DNA from: Nostoc parmelioides FACHB-3921
GTDB lineage: Bacteria > Cyanobacteriota > Cyanobacteriia > Cyanobacteriales > Nostocaceae
Reading direction: 5' to 3'
DNA length: 64,000 nucleotides
Assembly: GCF_014696625.1 (NCBI RefSeq)
Contig: NZ_JACJQL010000023.1
Span: 1 to 64,000, forward strand
Position 1 is the stretch's first letter, and the number at the start of each line of letters is the position of its first letter. The notes below the pieces were generated by a model. That model had not been told where the DNA came from, ran no database searches, and worked only from the letters and a program-made list of their open reading frames with translations. Shown piece after piece: positions 53,206-62,563 of the stretch. The position numbers were made by a program, and so were the translations under genes.

Positions 53206-54507
53206 ATGCTGCGAATCATTACTCAGCAGGCAGATGTTAAAGCAGAACTGCAAAGAATCTGCGATCGCACTCACGACGAACAGGTGCTTCACAAGGAAGC
53301 AACTGTGCGGGAAGTGTTGCAAGCAGTGAAACGCCAAGGCGACAAAGCTGTTTTGCATTACACAGACGAATTTGACAATCAAATTCTCAAAGCTGAAGAG
53401 TTGCGCGTTACAGGTTCAGAACTGGACGCAGCTTACCAACAGGTATCAAAGGAACTGCTGGAGGCGATTCAGCTAGCTAGCCGCCAAATTGAAGCTTTTC
53501 ATCGTCAGCGAGTCCCCAAAAGCTGGGTACACTTTGGCGATGATGATATTGTACTGGGCAAACGCTACACTCCTGTAGACCGTGCGGGTTTGTATGTTCC
53601 TGGTGGTCGCGCTGCTTACGTCAGTACAGTGCTGATGAACGCAATTCCGGCGAAGGTGGCTGGTGTACCGCGTATAGTAATGGCGACACCACCAGGCGCA
53701 CAGAAAGCGATTAATCCCGCAGTGTTAGTAGCAGCCCAAGAAGTTGGGGTGCAAGAAATTTATCGGGTAGGGGGGGCGCAAGCGATCGCCGCTTTAGCCT
53801 ATGGTACAGAGACAATCCCCAAGGTTGATGTAATTACTGGGCCTGGTAACATCTATGTCACTTTGGCGAAAAAACTGGTTTACGGCACTGTGGGGATCGA
53901 TTCCTTAGCCGGGCCTAGTGAAGTGCTGATTATTGCCGATGAAGGAGCAAATCCTGTCCATGTAGCCACTGATATGCTGGCACAGGCGGAACATGACCCA
54001 ATGGCGGCGGCAATTTTGTTTACCACAGACCCAGCTTTGGCCAAGAATGTCCAAGTAGCAGTGGAAAGACAATTGGTAGACCATCCACGGCGGATAGATA
54101 CCGAAAAAGCGATCGCTCATTACGGTTTAATCGTGCTTGTAGAATCCCTAGATGCAGCCGCAGAACTCTCCAATGAATTTGCACCAGAACACCTAGAGTT
54201 AGAAGTTAAAGATCCTTGGGCTGTATTACCCAACATTCGCCATGCTGGTGCTATCTTCCTCGGTTATTCCACACCAGAAGCCGTAGGAGATTATCTAGCC
54301 GGCCCCAACCATACTTTACCTACATCTGGTGCTGCCCGCTATGCCTCTGCCTTAAGTGTAGAAACTTTCCTCAAACATTCCAGCATCATTCAGTATTCCC
54401 AAACTGCACTCAATAAGGTAGCTGGAGCGATCGACGCTTTAGCCACGGCTGAGGGCTTACCCTCCCATGCTGATTCAGTGAAGCGGAGAATTCAGCAAGA
54501 TGAATGA
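53206..54507 (+). CDS. hisD: Histidinol dehydrogenase
   Basis: A 433-residue Zn-dependent enzyme that oxidises histidinol to histidine in two NAD-linked steps, the last of histidine synthesis. Motifs: RYTPVDRAGLYVPGGRAAYV, GGAQAIAALAYGTETIP, VITGPGNIYVTLAKKLVYG, GIDSLAGPSEVLIIADEGAN, ATDMLAQAEHDPMAAAILF, NEFAPEHLELEVKDPW and AVGDYLAGPNHTLPTSGAAR. Full length. It is not in a his operon here, as is common in cyanobacteria. Confidence 0.95.
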   Translation: MLRIITQQADVKAELQRICDRTHDEQVLHKEATVREVLQAVKRQGDKAVLHYTDEFDNQILKAEELRVTGSELDAAYQQVSKELLEAIQLASRQIEAFHRQRVPKSWVHFGDDDIVLGKRYTPVDRAGLYVPGGRAAYVSTVLMNAIPAKVAGVPRIVMATPPGAQKAINPAVLVAAQEVGVQEIYRVGGAQAIAALAYGTETIPKVDVITGPGNIYVTLAKKLVYGTVGIDSLAGPSEVLIIADEGANPVHVATDMLAQAEHDPMAAAILFTTDPALAKNVQVAVERQLVDHPRRIDTEKAIAHYGLIVLVESLDAAAELSNEFAPEHLELEVKDPWAVLPNIRHAGAIFLGYSTPEAVGDYLAGPNHTLPTSGAARYASALSVETFLKHSSIIQYSQTALNKVAGAIDALATAEGLPSHADSVKRRIQQDE

Positions 54508-54539
54508 TGAGGAATGTTTAATTTTTTCCTATACTTTTG

Positions 54540-54720
54540 GTAAAAGTTACTCAGTGGTTGCAAACTGAGACTCTGGCCAGCTGTCGCCTCAAGGACAAAA
54601 AGCTCCGGATAGCGAAGACTCCACCATACAAACTTAGACCTAATGTGAGTCATTGTTGAGGTGTAGCTGCCAGTAGCTTGGTCTATCTACTTATATCAGG
54701 GGTCTACTCTGGAGGAGGCA
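54540..54720 (+). promoter_or_regulatory. Possible structured leader of the usp gene
   Basis: Before the GTG of the stress-protein gene lie a hairpin CTCAGTGGTTGCAAACTGAG (54551-54570), further G/C-rich sequence and a very strong ribosome-binding site GGAGGAGG (54711-54718). Whether the hairpin belongs to the leader or ends hisD is not clear. Confidence 0.3.
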
Positions 54721-54726
54721 ACAGCA

Positions 54727-55152
54727 GTGGTAAGAAATATTTTGGTAGCGCTAGATGGTTCAGAAATTGCCCCACGAGTAGTTGAGGTATTAGATGAATT
54801 AGTGTTGTCACCAGACGGCACAGTAGTTCTGTGTCATGTGTTTCCTACAGCAGATTCAGAGATGGAATTACCTGCTGACCTTCCCCACCCAGAATCTACT
54901 ACAGGTTCTTATTTTCAAATTGAAAAACAATTGCAATATTATCAAGATAACTTATCAGTTAAAACCGAATTAGAATTGGTGACAGGCGACCCAGCAGAAG
55001 AGATTATTCGTTTATCTAATATTTATCAAACTGACTTAATTATTATTGGCAGTCGCGGCTTAACTGGCATGAAGCGCATTGTGTCAGGTTCTGTCAGCAA
55101 TCAAGTAGTAGAAGAAGCTAATTGCTCAGTTCTGGTAGTCAAGCCCAAGTGA
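54727..55152 (+). CDS. Universal stress protein (UspA family)
   Basis: A 141-residue single-domain Usp. Motifs: NILVALDGSEIAPRVVEVLD at the start and IIIGSRGLTGMKRIVSGSVS (the GxxG-9x-G(S/T) ATP-binding signature), ending CSVLVVKPK. It probably binds ATP and acts in stress survival. Start is GTG at 54727 behind GGAGGAGG. Confidence 0.9.
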   Translation: MVRNILVALDGSEIAPRVVEVLDELVLSPDGTVVLCHVFPTADSEMELPADLPHPESTTGSYFQIEKQLQYYQDNLSVKTELELVTGDPAEEIIRLSNIYQTDLIIIGSRGLTGMKRIVSGSVSNQVVEEANCSVLVVKPK

Positions 55153-55201
55153 GGTTAGAGGTTAAAGTAGATTTAAAGTCGGCTTTTCCCTACTTCCCAC
55201 T

Positions 55202-55799
55202 ATAGCTACAACCCCAGCAGTTACTAAAATATTTACCTTTGAAGAGTATCTTGCTTATTATGATGGGACTGATACTCGCTATGAATTGGTCAATGGAGAA
55301 CTAATTCCTGTGAGTCTGAGAACTGGACAACATGGGGCGATAGTAGGTTTTCTTAATAACTCCTTTCGAGATGAAATTCGCCACCAAAAGTTTAGATTGG
55401 ACTTCTCAACAAATGGTTATTGGTGTTCGTTCTCCTCGTGCAGGGAAATGGGATACATCAAGAGTTCCCGATATAGTTGTGATTCCATTAGCTCAATGGC
55501 GAGATTTGAGAAACCGAGAAGCAGTGATTGAACTGAATGAACTACCGCCATTATTGGTAGTGGAAGTTGTCAATGAATCAACAAAAACCGTAGATTATCG
55601 AGCCAAGCGAGTTGAGTATAACGTTCTCAATATTCCAGAGTATTGGATTGTTGATCCATTAACCAACAAAGTGACTGTTTTCGGCTTGATTGAGGAATTA
55701 TATGAGCCAGTGGAGTTTGTTGGTACAGAATCGATTCAATCTCAAATTTTTCCAGAGTTGAGATTAACCGTTGAGCAAGTTTTATCTGCTGAGGATTAG
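55202..55799 (+). pseudogene. Frameshifted Uma2/DUF820 endonuclease-like gene
   Basis: The first part, with no start codon, reads ATTPAVTKIFTFEEYLAYYD and YELVNGELIPVSLRTGQH in one frame to about 55400. The second part (from about 55371 in another frame) reads QQMVIGVRSPRAGKWD, RVPDIVVIPLAQW, LLVVEVVNESTKTVDYRAKR and EYNVLNIPEYWIVDPL, the Uma2 core with its PD-(D/E)xK-like residues. The two frames join near QKFRLDW/SLDWTS around 55385-55405, so a single-base indel has broken the gene. An in-frame ATG is also missing (ATA at 55202 where one would expect a start). Uma2 genes are very numerous in cyanobacteria and often decay. Confidence 0.8.
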
Positions 55800-55805
55800 A
55801 GGTTT

Positions 55806-56192
55806 TTATTTTTCTAGAGTTGTTAAAAACTGCCGCAAACTTAATAAACTCAAGGTTTGTCCCAAATTCAAGGGCAAAAGTGACACCCCTTCTAAACGCG
55901 ACTGTACCCAACCGTCTCCCCAGTACCATTCATGAAAACCATCGATACCACCACTGAGTAGCAAGCGCAGACAGTTGGGCTTGGCTACATCTACTCGATG
56001 ATGAATTGCTACCGGCCCAGCCCAGGTTGTAAACTGCAATCCTGTGTGTAGTTCATCTGGTGTTCCTGGCGCAAAGCGTTGTCCCATCAACCATTTTTCT
56101 AATTGTACCGGACGCAGCAGACTATCATGAATGGTGTTTGCTGATGCTGCTATTTCGATACGCAGTTGGCTTTGTTGAAAATTACCTAGCAT
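55806..56192 (-). CDS. SRPBCC-fold (START/Bet v1-like) protein of unknown ligand
   Basis: A 128-residue protein. SQLRIEIAASANTIHDSLLR, PVQLEKWLMGQRFAPGTPDE, HTGLQFTTWAGPVAIHHRVD and GGIDGFHEWYWGDGWVQSRL match the beta-strand and helix pattern of small SRPBCC proteins (polyketide cyclase-like). The family binds lipids or other hydrophobic ligands. It is convergent with the Uma2 remnant. Specific role unknown. Confidence 0.7.
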   Translation of the reverse strand: MLGNFQQSQLRIEIAASANTIHDSLLRPVQLEKWLMGQRFAPGTPDELHTGLQFTTWAGPVAIHHRVDVAKPNCLRLLLSGGIDGFHEWYWGDGWVQSRLEGVSLLPLNLGQTLSLLSLRQFLTTLEK

Positions 56193-56559
56193 TTGCAGAA
56201 GTTGAATTAAAGAGATTTCTGTAGCGATCCTAGATCACAGATCAACAACTTGATAAAAATAAATGTTGTTAAAGGTCAGTTAATTTTACACGAAACTCTT
56301 TCTGTCAACTAGAACTCAAAGTTTCATTGCAGTTGATCTCATTCCTAACATCATCTTTAGTTTGTTTTATCGAATCTCTCACGCCATCAGATGAATCCAA
56401 CAATATCATTGTGACAGACGTTGCATGAAACATCTTTAACTGTGGATGCTTGCGTAAGTTTTGTATAAGTTAAGTTTTGTTATAATGGGGTAATATTTTT
56501 GTATCTCTAGCTTAAGAGCCAGGGCATTTGTTAAGAAATTATTATTGGTAAGGTTCTTC
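56193..56559. other. Divergent intergenic region upstream of hslO
   Basis: About 367 bases with no coding frame. TATAATGGGGTAATATT at 56480-56496 contains a good -10-like TATAAT upstream of hslO, with TTGTAT/TTAAGT-like candidates for -35 around 56455-56475. No heat-shock CIRCE element is seen. Confidence 0.4.
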
Positions 56560-57465
56560 ATGGCGGATCAATTAATTCGCGCCACGGCAGCCGATGGCGG
56601 GATTCGTGCAGTGGGTGTGATTACCACACGGTTGACGGAAGAAGCAAGACAGCGTCACAAGCTTTCTTATGTCGCTACTGCTGCTTTGGGACGGACGATG
56701 GCGGCTGGCTTGTTGATGGCTTCTAGCATGAAACGAGCTGGTTCTAGGGTGAACGTCCGGGTGAAGGGTGACGGGCCGTTGGCTGGGATTTTAGTAGATG
56801 CTGGCTTGGATGGGACGGTGCGCGGTTATGTAGGCAATCCACATATAGAATTACCTCCGAATGCCAGAGGTAAATTAGATGTGGGTGGCGCGGTAGGAAA
56901 TGGTTATCTCTATGTTGTCAGAGATATTGGTTATGGCTACCCTTACTCTAGTACGGTAGAACTGGTTTCTGGTGAAATTGGTGATGATGTGGCTCATTAC
57001 CTCGTGACTTCTGAGCAAACACCTTCGGCGTTGATGTTAGGGGTGTTTGTCGGGGCCGGTGGTGTAACTGCGGCTGGCGGTTTGCTGGTGCAGGTGTTGC
57101 CGAAAGCAGCTAGAGATGAAGCTTTAGTGGCAAAATTAGAATCGAGGGTGGGGGCTTTATCAGGGTTTACGCCGTTGTTGCAAGCGGGTAAAACTTTGCC
57201 GGAAATCTTTCACGATTTGCTGGGTGATATGGGGCTGACGATTTTTCCCGAAAGCCAAATACTGCGCTTTCATTGCGGTTGCTCATTCGATCGCGTGTTA
57301 GGAGCATTAAAGATGTTGGGAGAAGCCGAATTACAAGATATGATTGTTAAAGATGATGGAGCTGAAGCAACTTGCGATTTTTGTGGCAAGGTTTATCAAG
57401 CCAGCAGTGAGCATCTCACTCAATTAATTGTGGATTTGCAAACTGAGTCTTCTGTATCGGGTTAA
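56560..57465 (+). CDS. hslO: Redox-regulated chaperone Hsp33
   Basis: 301 residues from the ATG at 56560 (MADQLIRATAADGGIRAVGV); the TTG five codons earlier is less likely. Hsp33 is a holdase activated by oxidation. The zinc redox switch is complete: CGC in FHCGCSFDRVL and CDFC in ATCDFCGKVYQ. N-terminal ALGRTMAAGLLMASSMKR and RVNVRVKGDGPLAGILVDAG are typical. In a phototroph it should protect proteins under oxidative and heat stress. Confidence 0.94.
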   Translation: MADQLIRATAADGGIRAVGVITTRLTEEARQRHKLSYVATAALGRTMAAGLLMASSMKRAGSRVNVRVKGDGPLAGILVDAGLDGTVRGYVGNPHIELPPNARGKLDVGGAVGNGYLYVVRDIGYGYPYSSTVELVSGEIGDDVAHYLVTSEQTPSALMLGVFVGAGGVTAAGGLLVQVLPKAARDEALVAKLESRVGALSGFTPLLQAGKTLPEIFHDLLGDMGLTIFPESQILRFHCGCSFDRVLGALKMLGEAELQDMIVKDDGAEATCDFCGKVYQASSEHLTQLIVDLQTESSVSG

Positions 57466-57617
57466 TGTATAAAAGGGATCTGGATCTACTAATTATTAAT
57501 GGTATTTAAAGAAAAGATAATGTAACAAGTAGCTTTTAAATTATGAGAAAGTTACTATGGCAAAAATAGCATTATCATTCTAAAACAGATCGCTATTCAA
57601 CTATTTTGGTGTGAGAG

Positions 57618-59672
57618 ATGACAGAGCGGGATATCCCAGAAAGTTGGCATCCAACCAGAGGAAGAAAACCAGATGAAATGGACGGTGTATCCCGATCGCC
57701 ACAAGTCGGTGACACCCAAGCATTCGGTGTCCCGGCTCCTGGTTCTGCTAATACGGTGAGGCAACGACTAGATTATAATACCGAAGAATTACCTATAAAT
57801 CAGCAATCAAAAGTAACTAATTTTACGAAGAAAAATTTTGTTAAGTTGCCTCGCTGGATGCAGGGTTGGGTGGGTTGGGCTTTATTGTTAACGCTCCTTC
57901 CTGGTGGTATCGGGTTTCTGGCAATGGCGATGCTCCTGAAGTTGCCATCCGCGCCTAACTGTCCGGCGATTTTTTGGCCTTTGGCAAGTGCTTCTGTACG
58001 GATACATTGCGCTCAGTTGGCAGCTTCTAAACAAACAGTTGATGATTTGCTGCAAGCGATCGCTTTAGTCAAGCAACTACCACAGGATCACCCATTGCGG
58101 GGCGAAGCTGACAGGTTTTTAGAAGAGTGGTCGCGGGATGTTTTAGAATTGGCAGACGAGAGTTTTCAGGCAGGGAATTTAGAACAGGCGATCGCTACAG
58201 CCAAAAAAATACCCGAAGACCTGACTGCTTATAAGTTGGTAGATGAACAAATCACCAAGTGGCAAACGATTTGGAGTAAAGCCCAGGGCATATACGCAGA
58301 TGCAGAAGAAGAACTGCGGCAACAGCGCTGGCAATCGGCGTTTATGGTGGCTTCTCAATTACTGCGTGTAGATAATAAATACTGGGCCAGTGCCAAATAC
58401 GACGAACTCAACGACATTATCACCTCATCCAAGGAGGATGTGGACAAGTTAGACAAAGCCCAAAGATTGGCTAATAGTAAAGAGGTAGATAATTTACTAG
58501 AAGCAATTAAACTGGCGGAGTCGATTGAGCAGAAAAGTTACTTGTATCGCAAAGCCCAAGAATCAATTCCGGCCTTTGGACGCAAGATGCTAGAGTTGGC
58601 ACAGGCAAAGATGGACGCACGGGATGCAGATACAGCTTTAGAAATTGCGAGGCAAATTCCTGAAAGTACTGGATTGCAAACGGAAGTTGAAGATTTTATT
58701 GCTTTGGGTGATGCTCGAAGGAATGCTTGGTTGGGTAATATTGCAGGTTTGGAAACGGCAATTAGTCAGGCGCAACAAATTAATGCGTCTCGACCAAACT
58801 ATGATCAAGCTCAACAGTTAATTAGCCGTTGGCAGTTGGAAATTGAAGATGTTGCCCGTCTAGAAAAGGCACAGGGATTAGCTAATCAAGGTACAATCAA
58901 TGACTTAGTAGCGGCGATCGCTGAAGCACAGATGATTCCTGGTAGTAATCCTCGTGGTTCCGAAGCGAGACAAAATATCAACCGTTGGCAGTCGCAAGTT
59001 GAAACTATTGAAGATAGACCATATTTGGATCGGGCTGAACAAATTGCCTTGTTAGACGATGTTAACTCTTTGCAGGCGGCGATCGCGGAAGCTGGTCAAA
59101 TTCGTCAAGGTCGGGCTTTGTATCCAGAAGCACGTAGAAGAATTAGAACTTGGGTAAGCAAGGTACAGCGCATTCAAGACCAACCTTATTTAGATCAAGC
59201 GCGGGAGTTTGCGGCGCGGGGTGATTTGTCGGCGGCGATTAATGCAGCTCAAACCATAGCATCCTCCGGACGGGCGCTTTCTGGGGAAGCACAAACCGCG
59301 ATTGATGATTGGCGATCGCAAATTCGCGCCAGAGATAACTGGAACCGCGCCAGGGAAGTGGCGGCTGCTGGTACTTCACCAGCTCTAGCGGAAGCAATAC
59401 GCATAGCTAATCAGGTATCCAATAATAGTATTTTGCGGATGGATGCAAATATAGCTATTGATCAATGGGGTCAGCAAATACTAGATATTGCTCGTTCTGA
59501 TGGTAGTTCTGATATGTCTAAGGCGATCGAAACTGCTCGGTTGATTCCACGCAGTAGTTCTGCTTATAGTGCGGCGCAGGAACAAATTAAAATTTGGCAG
59601 CAATTTCTCAATCCTGCACCTCAGCCTCAGCCTGAGCAATTTGAGCCTTCAACTATTATTAATGGGCAGTAG
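57618..59672 (+). CDS. Membrane-anchored protein with long helical repeats
   Basis: A 684-residue protein. Residues 1-75 are polar and disordered, a membrane segment lies at about 80-110 (WVGWALLLTLLPGGIGFLAM), and from about 140 the protein is a series of helical repeats of roughly 50-70 residues, each with an LxxAIxxAxxI-like helix and a conserved Trp (EEWSRDVLELADESFQAGNL, EQITKWQTIWSKAQ, ISRWQLEIEDVARLEKAQGL, INRWQSQVETIEDRPYLDRA, IDDWRSQIRARDNW). The repeats look TPR-like or like a solenoid. The end is Pro/Gln-rich. No enzyme motif. It may be a scaffold; function unknown. Confidence 0.72.
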   Translation: MTERDIPESWHPTRGRKPDEMDGVSRSPQVGDTQAFGVPAPGSANTVRQRLDYNTEELPINQQSKVTNFTKKNFVKLPRWMQGWVGWALLLTLLPGGIGFLAMAMLLKLPSAPNCPAIFWPLASASVRIHCAQLAASKQTVDDLLQAIALVKQLPQDHPLRGEADRFLEEWSRDVLELADESFQAGNLEQAIATAKKIPEDLTAYKLVDEQITKWQTIWSKAQGIYADAEEELRQQRWQSAFMVASQLLRVDNKYWASAKYDELNDIITSSKEDVDKLDKAQRLANSKEVDNLLEAIKLAESIEQKSYLYRKAQESIPAFGRKMLELAQAKMDARDADTALEIARQIPESTGLQTEVEDFIALGDARRNAWLGNIAGLETAISQAQQINASRPNYDQAQQLISRWQLEIEDVARLEKAQGLANQGTINDLVAAIAEAQMIPGSNPRGSEARQNINRWQSQVETIEDRPYLDRAEQIALLDDVNSLQAAIAEAGQIRQGRALYPEARRRIRTWVSKVQRIQDQPYLDQAREFAARGDLSAAINAAQTIASSGRALSGEAQTAIDDWRSQIRARDNWNRAREVAAAGTSPALAEAIRIANQVSNNSILRMDANIAIDQWGQQILDIARSDGSSDMSKAIETARLIPRSSSAYSAAQEQIKIWQQFLNPAPQPQPEQFEPSTIINGQ

Positions 59673-59934
59673 TTTGGATTTGAGCTATTCTGCTTTTAAG
59701 TTGCACAATTCATCGTCAGGGCTGTTAACTGTTGATCGTTGACAGTTGACAGTTATGAGAATTTTGCTTTTATCCCTGATAGGGATTGATGTTAACTTAC
59801 GCTGAATGTCACGTGTGTAAACAAAGTGAAACTCTTAGTGTAAAGGGGTGTAGGGGCTTTCAAGGGTAGGTTTTTTGTATTGAACTCCTACACCCTTACA
59901 CCCTTACACCCCTACACCCTTACATCCCTACATC
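59673..59934. repeat. Convergent gap with two heptamer hairpins
   Basis: First, GTTAACTGTTGATCGTTGAC with AGTTGACAGTT at 59727-59756, of the GTTGACA class. Second, at 59840-59934, GTGTAAAGGGGTGTAGG pairs with CCTACACCCTTACACCC and further TACACCC words follow. Both classes recur elsewhere in this window. The gap separates convergent genes, so it may act in 3'-end formation. Confidence 0.75.
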
Positions 59935-62421
59935 TTAAGGATTTGCGCTGATCTTAGTGCCATTCGGATGAGAGCTTGATGCACTAAGAGATTCCGAAGA
60001 TTGGTATCTCGCCTGAACAATGGGGTAGGAATCCCAAACATTCTTATCAGTCAATGATTTGACTAACTTGATATATTCGGCGTGCGCCCAAGCTAAAGGT
60101 GTGGCGCTATTCGTTCCTTCTCCAGTGATGTAGTTATGAGCCTTATTCTCGCCCACACCATCCCAAACTTGTTCAGGAAGCATTAGACTTTCGTTAGCAA
60201 AATATTCCATTGCTCGTACATAAGTATCACGTAGTTTAGCAACCTCTTGATCGCTAATAGTGCCTCCATTTTTGGCTTTAGCTAACTCAAGTTCATAATG
60301 ACCACGTTCACCAGTGAAGAATGGCCAAATCCTGCCTCTGCGGAGTTTTTTCTGGCCATCGTCAATATCCCGAAAGTTACTACCATCGTTGATTTGTTCA
60401 CCATAGCCATCATTGCCATAGCGTCGGAATCCTGGATACTTTTTACTGTCAAAAGGTATGTCGTACCTCACCCTTAAATCTTCTGAGAGGCTGATATTAT
60501 CCAAGGCGCAAACACTGGCAGCAATGTGAGCATCATCTCCTTTTCTGACTCCATAACGCACCAATTCCAAGAAACCACCATCTAAAATATGGCGTTCATC
60601 CGCTTCCAGCAAACTATTGTTGTCATGGATGCGACTTCCATCGTTAGGATCTGCATTAGGGGTAACTCTCAGGAGATATTCACTGGAGCTACTACAGTTC
60701 TTAATATCTCCAGTCGTGGTAAACATAAATTTATCCACATTCTTTTGATATTCATCTGCTTTACTGAAATAAAATTTTGCTGCAAGAGGATCATTAGCTG
60801 CATTTTCAGCAATATCACCTGCCGCAACTAACCCAGTAATAATCGCAGCCGTTGTAGAGGGGGAATATCCTGATTGTTCTTCCCATCGTTCTTGATGAGT
60901 GCTAGGTGGGTTGATCTTGCGGTTGTTTGCTTGATCAGAGGTATGTATATTGACATTACCGCCATTAGCCAGAAATTCTGCGGCAGGTTTCAACATCGTG
61001 CGATATTGCTCTGTGATTTCACCATCCGACAACACTCCAGCTTTCCACAATTTCCAACCCAACATAATGGGCATAGCAGTTTGATCTAACTGCACTCCCA
61101 GCCATTCCAAGGTTCCATCAACGTGAGTTTTTTGTAAAAACCAGCCTGTAGCCCCAGCATTACCTGGTGTATCTGATTTTACTTGTACTTTAGGGAGGTA
61201 TTTAAAGGCCGTTAGGGGAGTTTCTTTATCTCCTAAAGCTAACAAAGCCATAGCTGCTTGATAAAAGTCTCTCGGCCAAACTGCTCGATAGCCTGTGGCA
61301 AAGGTATCTGCATTCACAGTATCTCCCCAAGGAACGGATAAAGAAGCAATTAAAGCCCCAGGATTTTCTTTATCTTCCATACTTTTGAGGGTGAAAGCAC
61401 TGGCATAAAGCTGTTTACCCTTGTCACCAGTGTTGGCAATCATAGCAGGCAGATTTTTAAGACTCGCTATATAGTCTTCCCAACCTACGGCGCTGCCTTT
61501 GCCGTTGTATTTTGCTAACAGACTTTCGTACCCTTCTTTTAAAGAAGCATCAGCTTGTTCGGTTGCTTCTTGATAGGTGCTGCCAAAGCCTACAGCAATG
61601 TTAAAGGTGGAAGTTTGTCCTTTACTGAGGGTAGGCAGTTGGCCTATCATAGCTACACTTCCCGGCTTGCTCTGATCAGTGTAGTCATAAGTCCAGTCCA
61701 TCACCCCATTGTCTTTTAAATCTTGATAGCCATCACTACGAGCTACGTATCCGGCTGAGGTTTTCACAAAAGGCAATGAACTCTTCAAACTTAGATAAAC
61801 AATTTCCCCTTCCCTAGCATTGAGACTATCGCTTTTAACAAAAGCTACATCTTCTTTACCTGTATTATTCATGTGAGGATTGATGAGAACGTAGGGGGTA
61901 ACGTTATCCTCTTTGGCAGTAAAGATCACTTTTGTAAACAAAGTTTGGTGATCAGGATCGGTAAAGATGTGCTTTTCAATAGTGTATTTGCCTTCTTTAT
62001 CGGTATTGATCACACGATAGGCTGGAGAAAGAGGCCTTCCATCTTTATCTTTATCTAGATAGTCCACCTTACTGGTGGTAGAAACCTTCTCTTCATCAAA
62101 AAAACCGTTTCCTGTGACTAAGAATTGTAAGTCATTGATCTGGGCGCGATCTATTTCCCCATAGGCGGTTTCTGTCACAATACCTTGAGCAATTGAAAAC
62201 CAAACCTTGGAGATGGCATTTGTAGGAGCGCGATCGCTATACTTACCATCCACATACTGTTCATAGGATGTTCCAATGCCTTGCTTTCCAGCATAAGACC
62301 AAACAGAGGAAACACCCGGTGCGCCTGGTGCAATACCACCACCGACTGCCCAAGCAGCGTTTGTTCCTAAGAACAAAAGCGAGCAAAGAGCAACTAAGTT
62401 AGCTAATAACCAACGTTTCAT
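59935..62421 (-). CDS. Secreted GH15 glucoamylase-type glucan 1,4-alpha-glucosidase
   Basis: 828 residues from the ATG at 62421, which opens a clear Sec signal peptide (MKRWLLANLVALCSLLFLG then TNAAWA). The N-terminal beta-sandwich domain runs to about residue 290. The (alpha/alpha)6 catalytic domain carries YRAVWPRDFYQAAMALLALG, QKTHVDGTLEWLGVQLDQTA, a probable catalytic Glu in ERWEEQSGYSPST and a second in ILDGGFLELVRYGVR. It should release glucose from starch, dextrin or glycogen fragments outside the cytoplasm. It lies 143 bases after the Yellow-like gene on the same strand. The longer frame up to 62514 lacks signal-peptide logic. Confidence 0.9.
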   Translation of the reverse strand: MKRWLLANLVALCSLLFLGTNAAWAVGGGIAPGAPGVSSVWSYAGKQGIGTSYEQYVDGKYSDRAPTNAISKVWFSIAQGIVTETAYGEIDRAQINDLQFLVTGNGFFDEEKVSTTSKVDYLDKDKDGRPLSPAYRVINTDKEGKYTIEKHIFTDPDHQTLFTKVIFTAKEDNVTPYVLINPHMNNTGKEDVAFVKSDSLNAREGEIVYLSLKSSLPFVKTSAGYVARSDGYQDLKDNGVMDWTYDYTDQSKPGSVAMIGQLPTLSKGQTSTFNIAVGFGSTYQEATEQADASLKEGYESLLAKYNGKGSAVGWEDYIASLKNLPAMIANTGDKGKQLYASAFTLKSMEDKENPGALIASLSVPWGDTVNADTFATGYRAVWPRDFYQAAMALLALGDKETPLTAFKYLPKVQVKSDTPGNAGATGWFLQKTHVDGTLEWLGVQLDQTAMPIMLGWKLWKAGVLSDGEITEQYRTMLKPAAEFLANGGNVNIHTSDQANNRKINPPSTHQERWEEQSGYSPSTTAAIITGLVAAGDIAENAANDPLAAKFYFSKADEYQKNVDKFMFTTTGDIKNCSSSSEYLLRVTPNADPNDGSRIHDNNSLLEADERHILDGGFLELVRYGVRKGDDAHIAASVCALDNISLSEDLRVRYDIPFDSKKYPGFRRYGNDGYGEQINDGSNFRDIDDGQKKLRRGRIWPFFTGERGHYELELAKAKNGGTISDQEVAKLRDTYVRAMEYFANESLMLPEQVWDGVGENKAHNYITGEGTNSATPLAWAHAEYIKLVKSLTDKNVWDSYPIVQARYQSSESLSASSSHPNGTKISANP

Positions 62422-62563
62422 ATGGATGAATTGTTTTTCTAAGTGAGTAAAATTGAGCTTGGTATTAATGGACTTCCAGAAAGTAAGTGATGCAATTTTG
62501 AGAGTGAAGATCATTATGAGATTCTTTCTCTCTTGGTTCTTTTACTCATCAAGTAGAAGTCGC

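Noticed and set aside
53119..53382. Minus-strand frame across the hisD start
   Set aside because: Mostly antisense to hisD, whose own frame has all family motifs.
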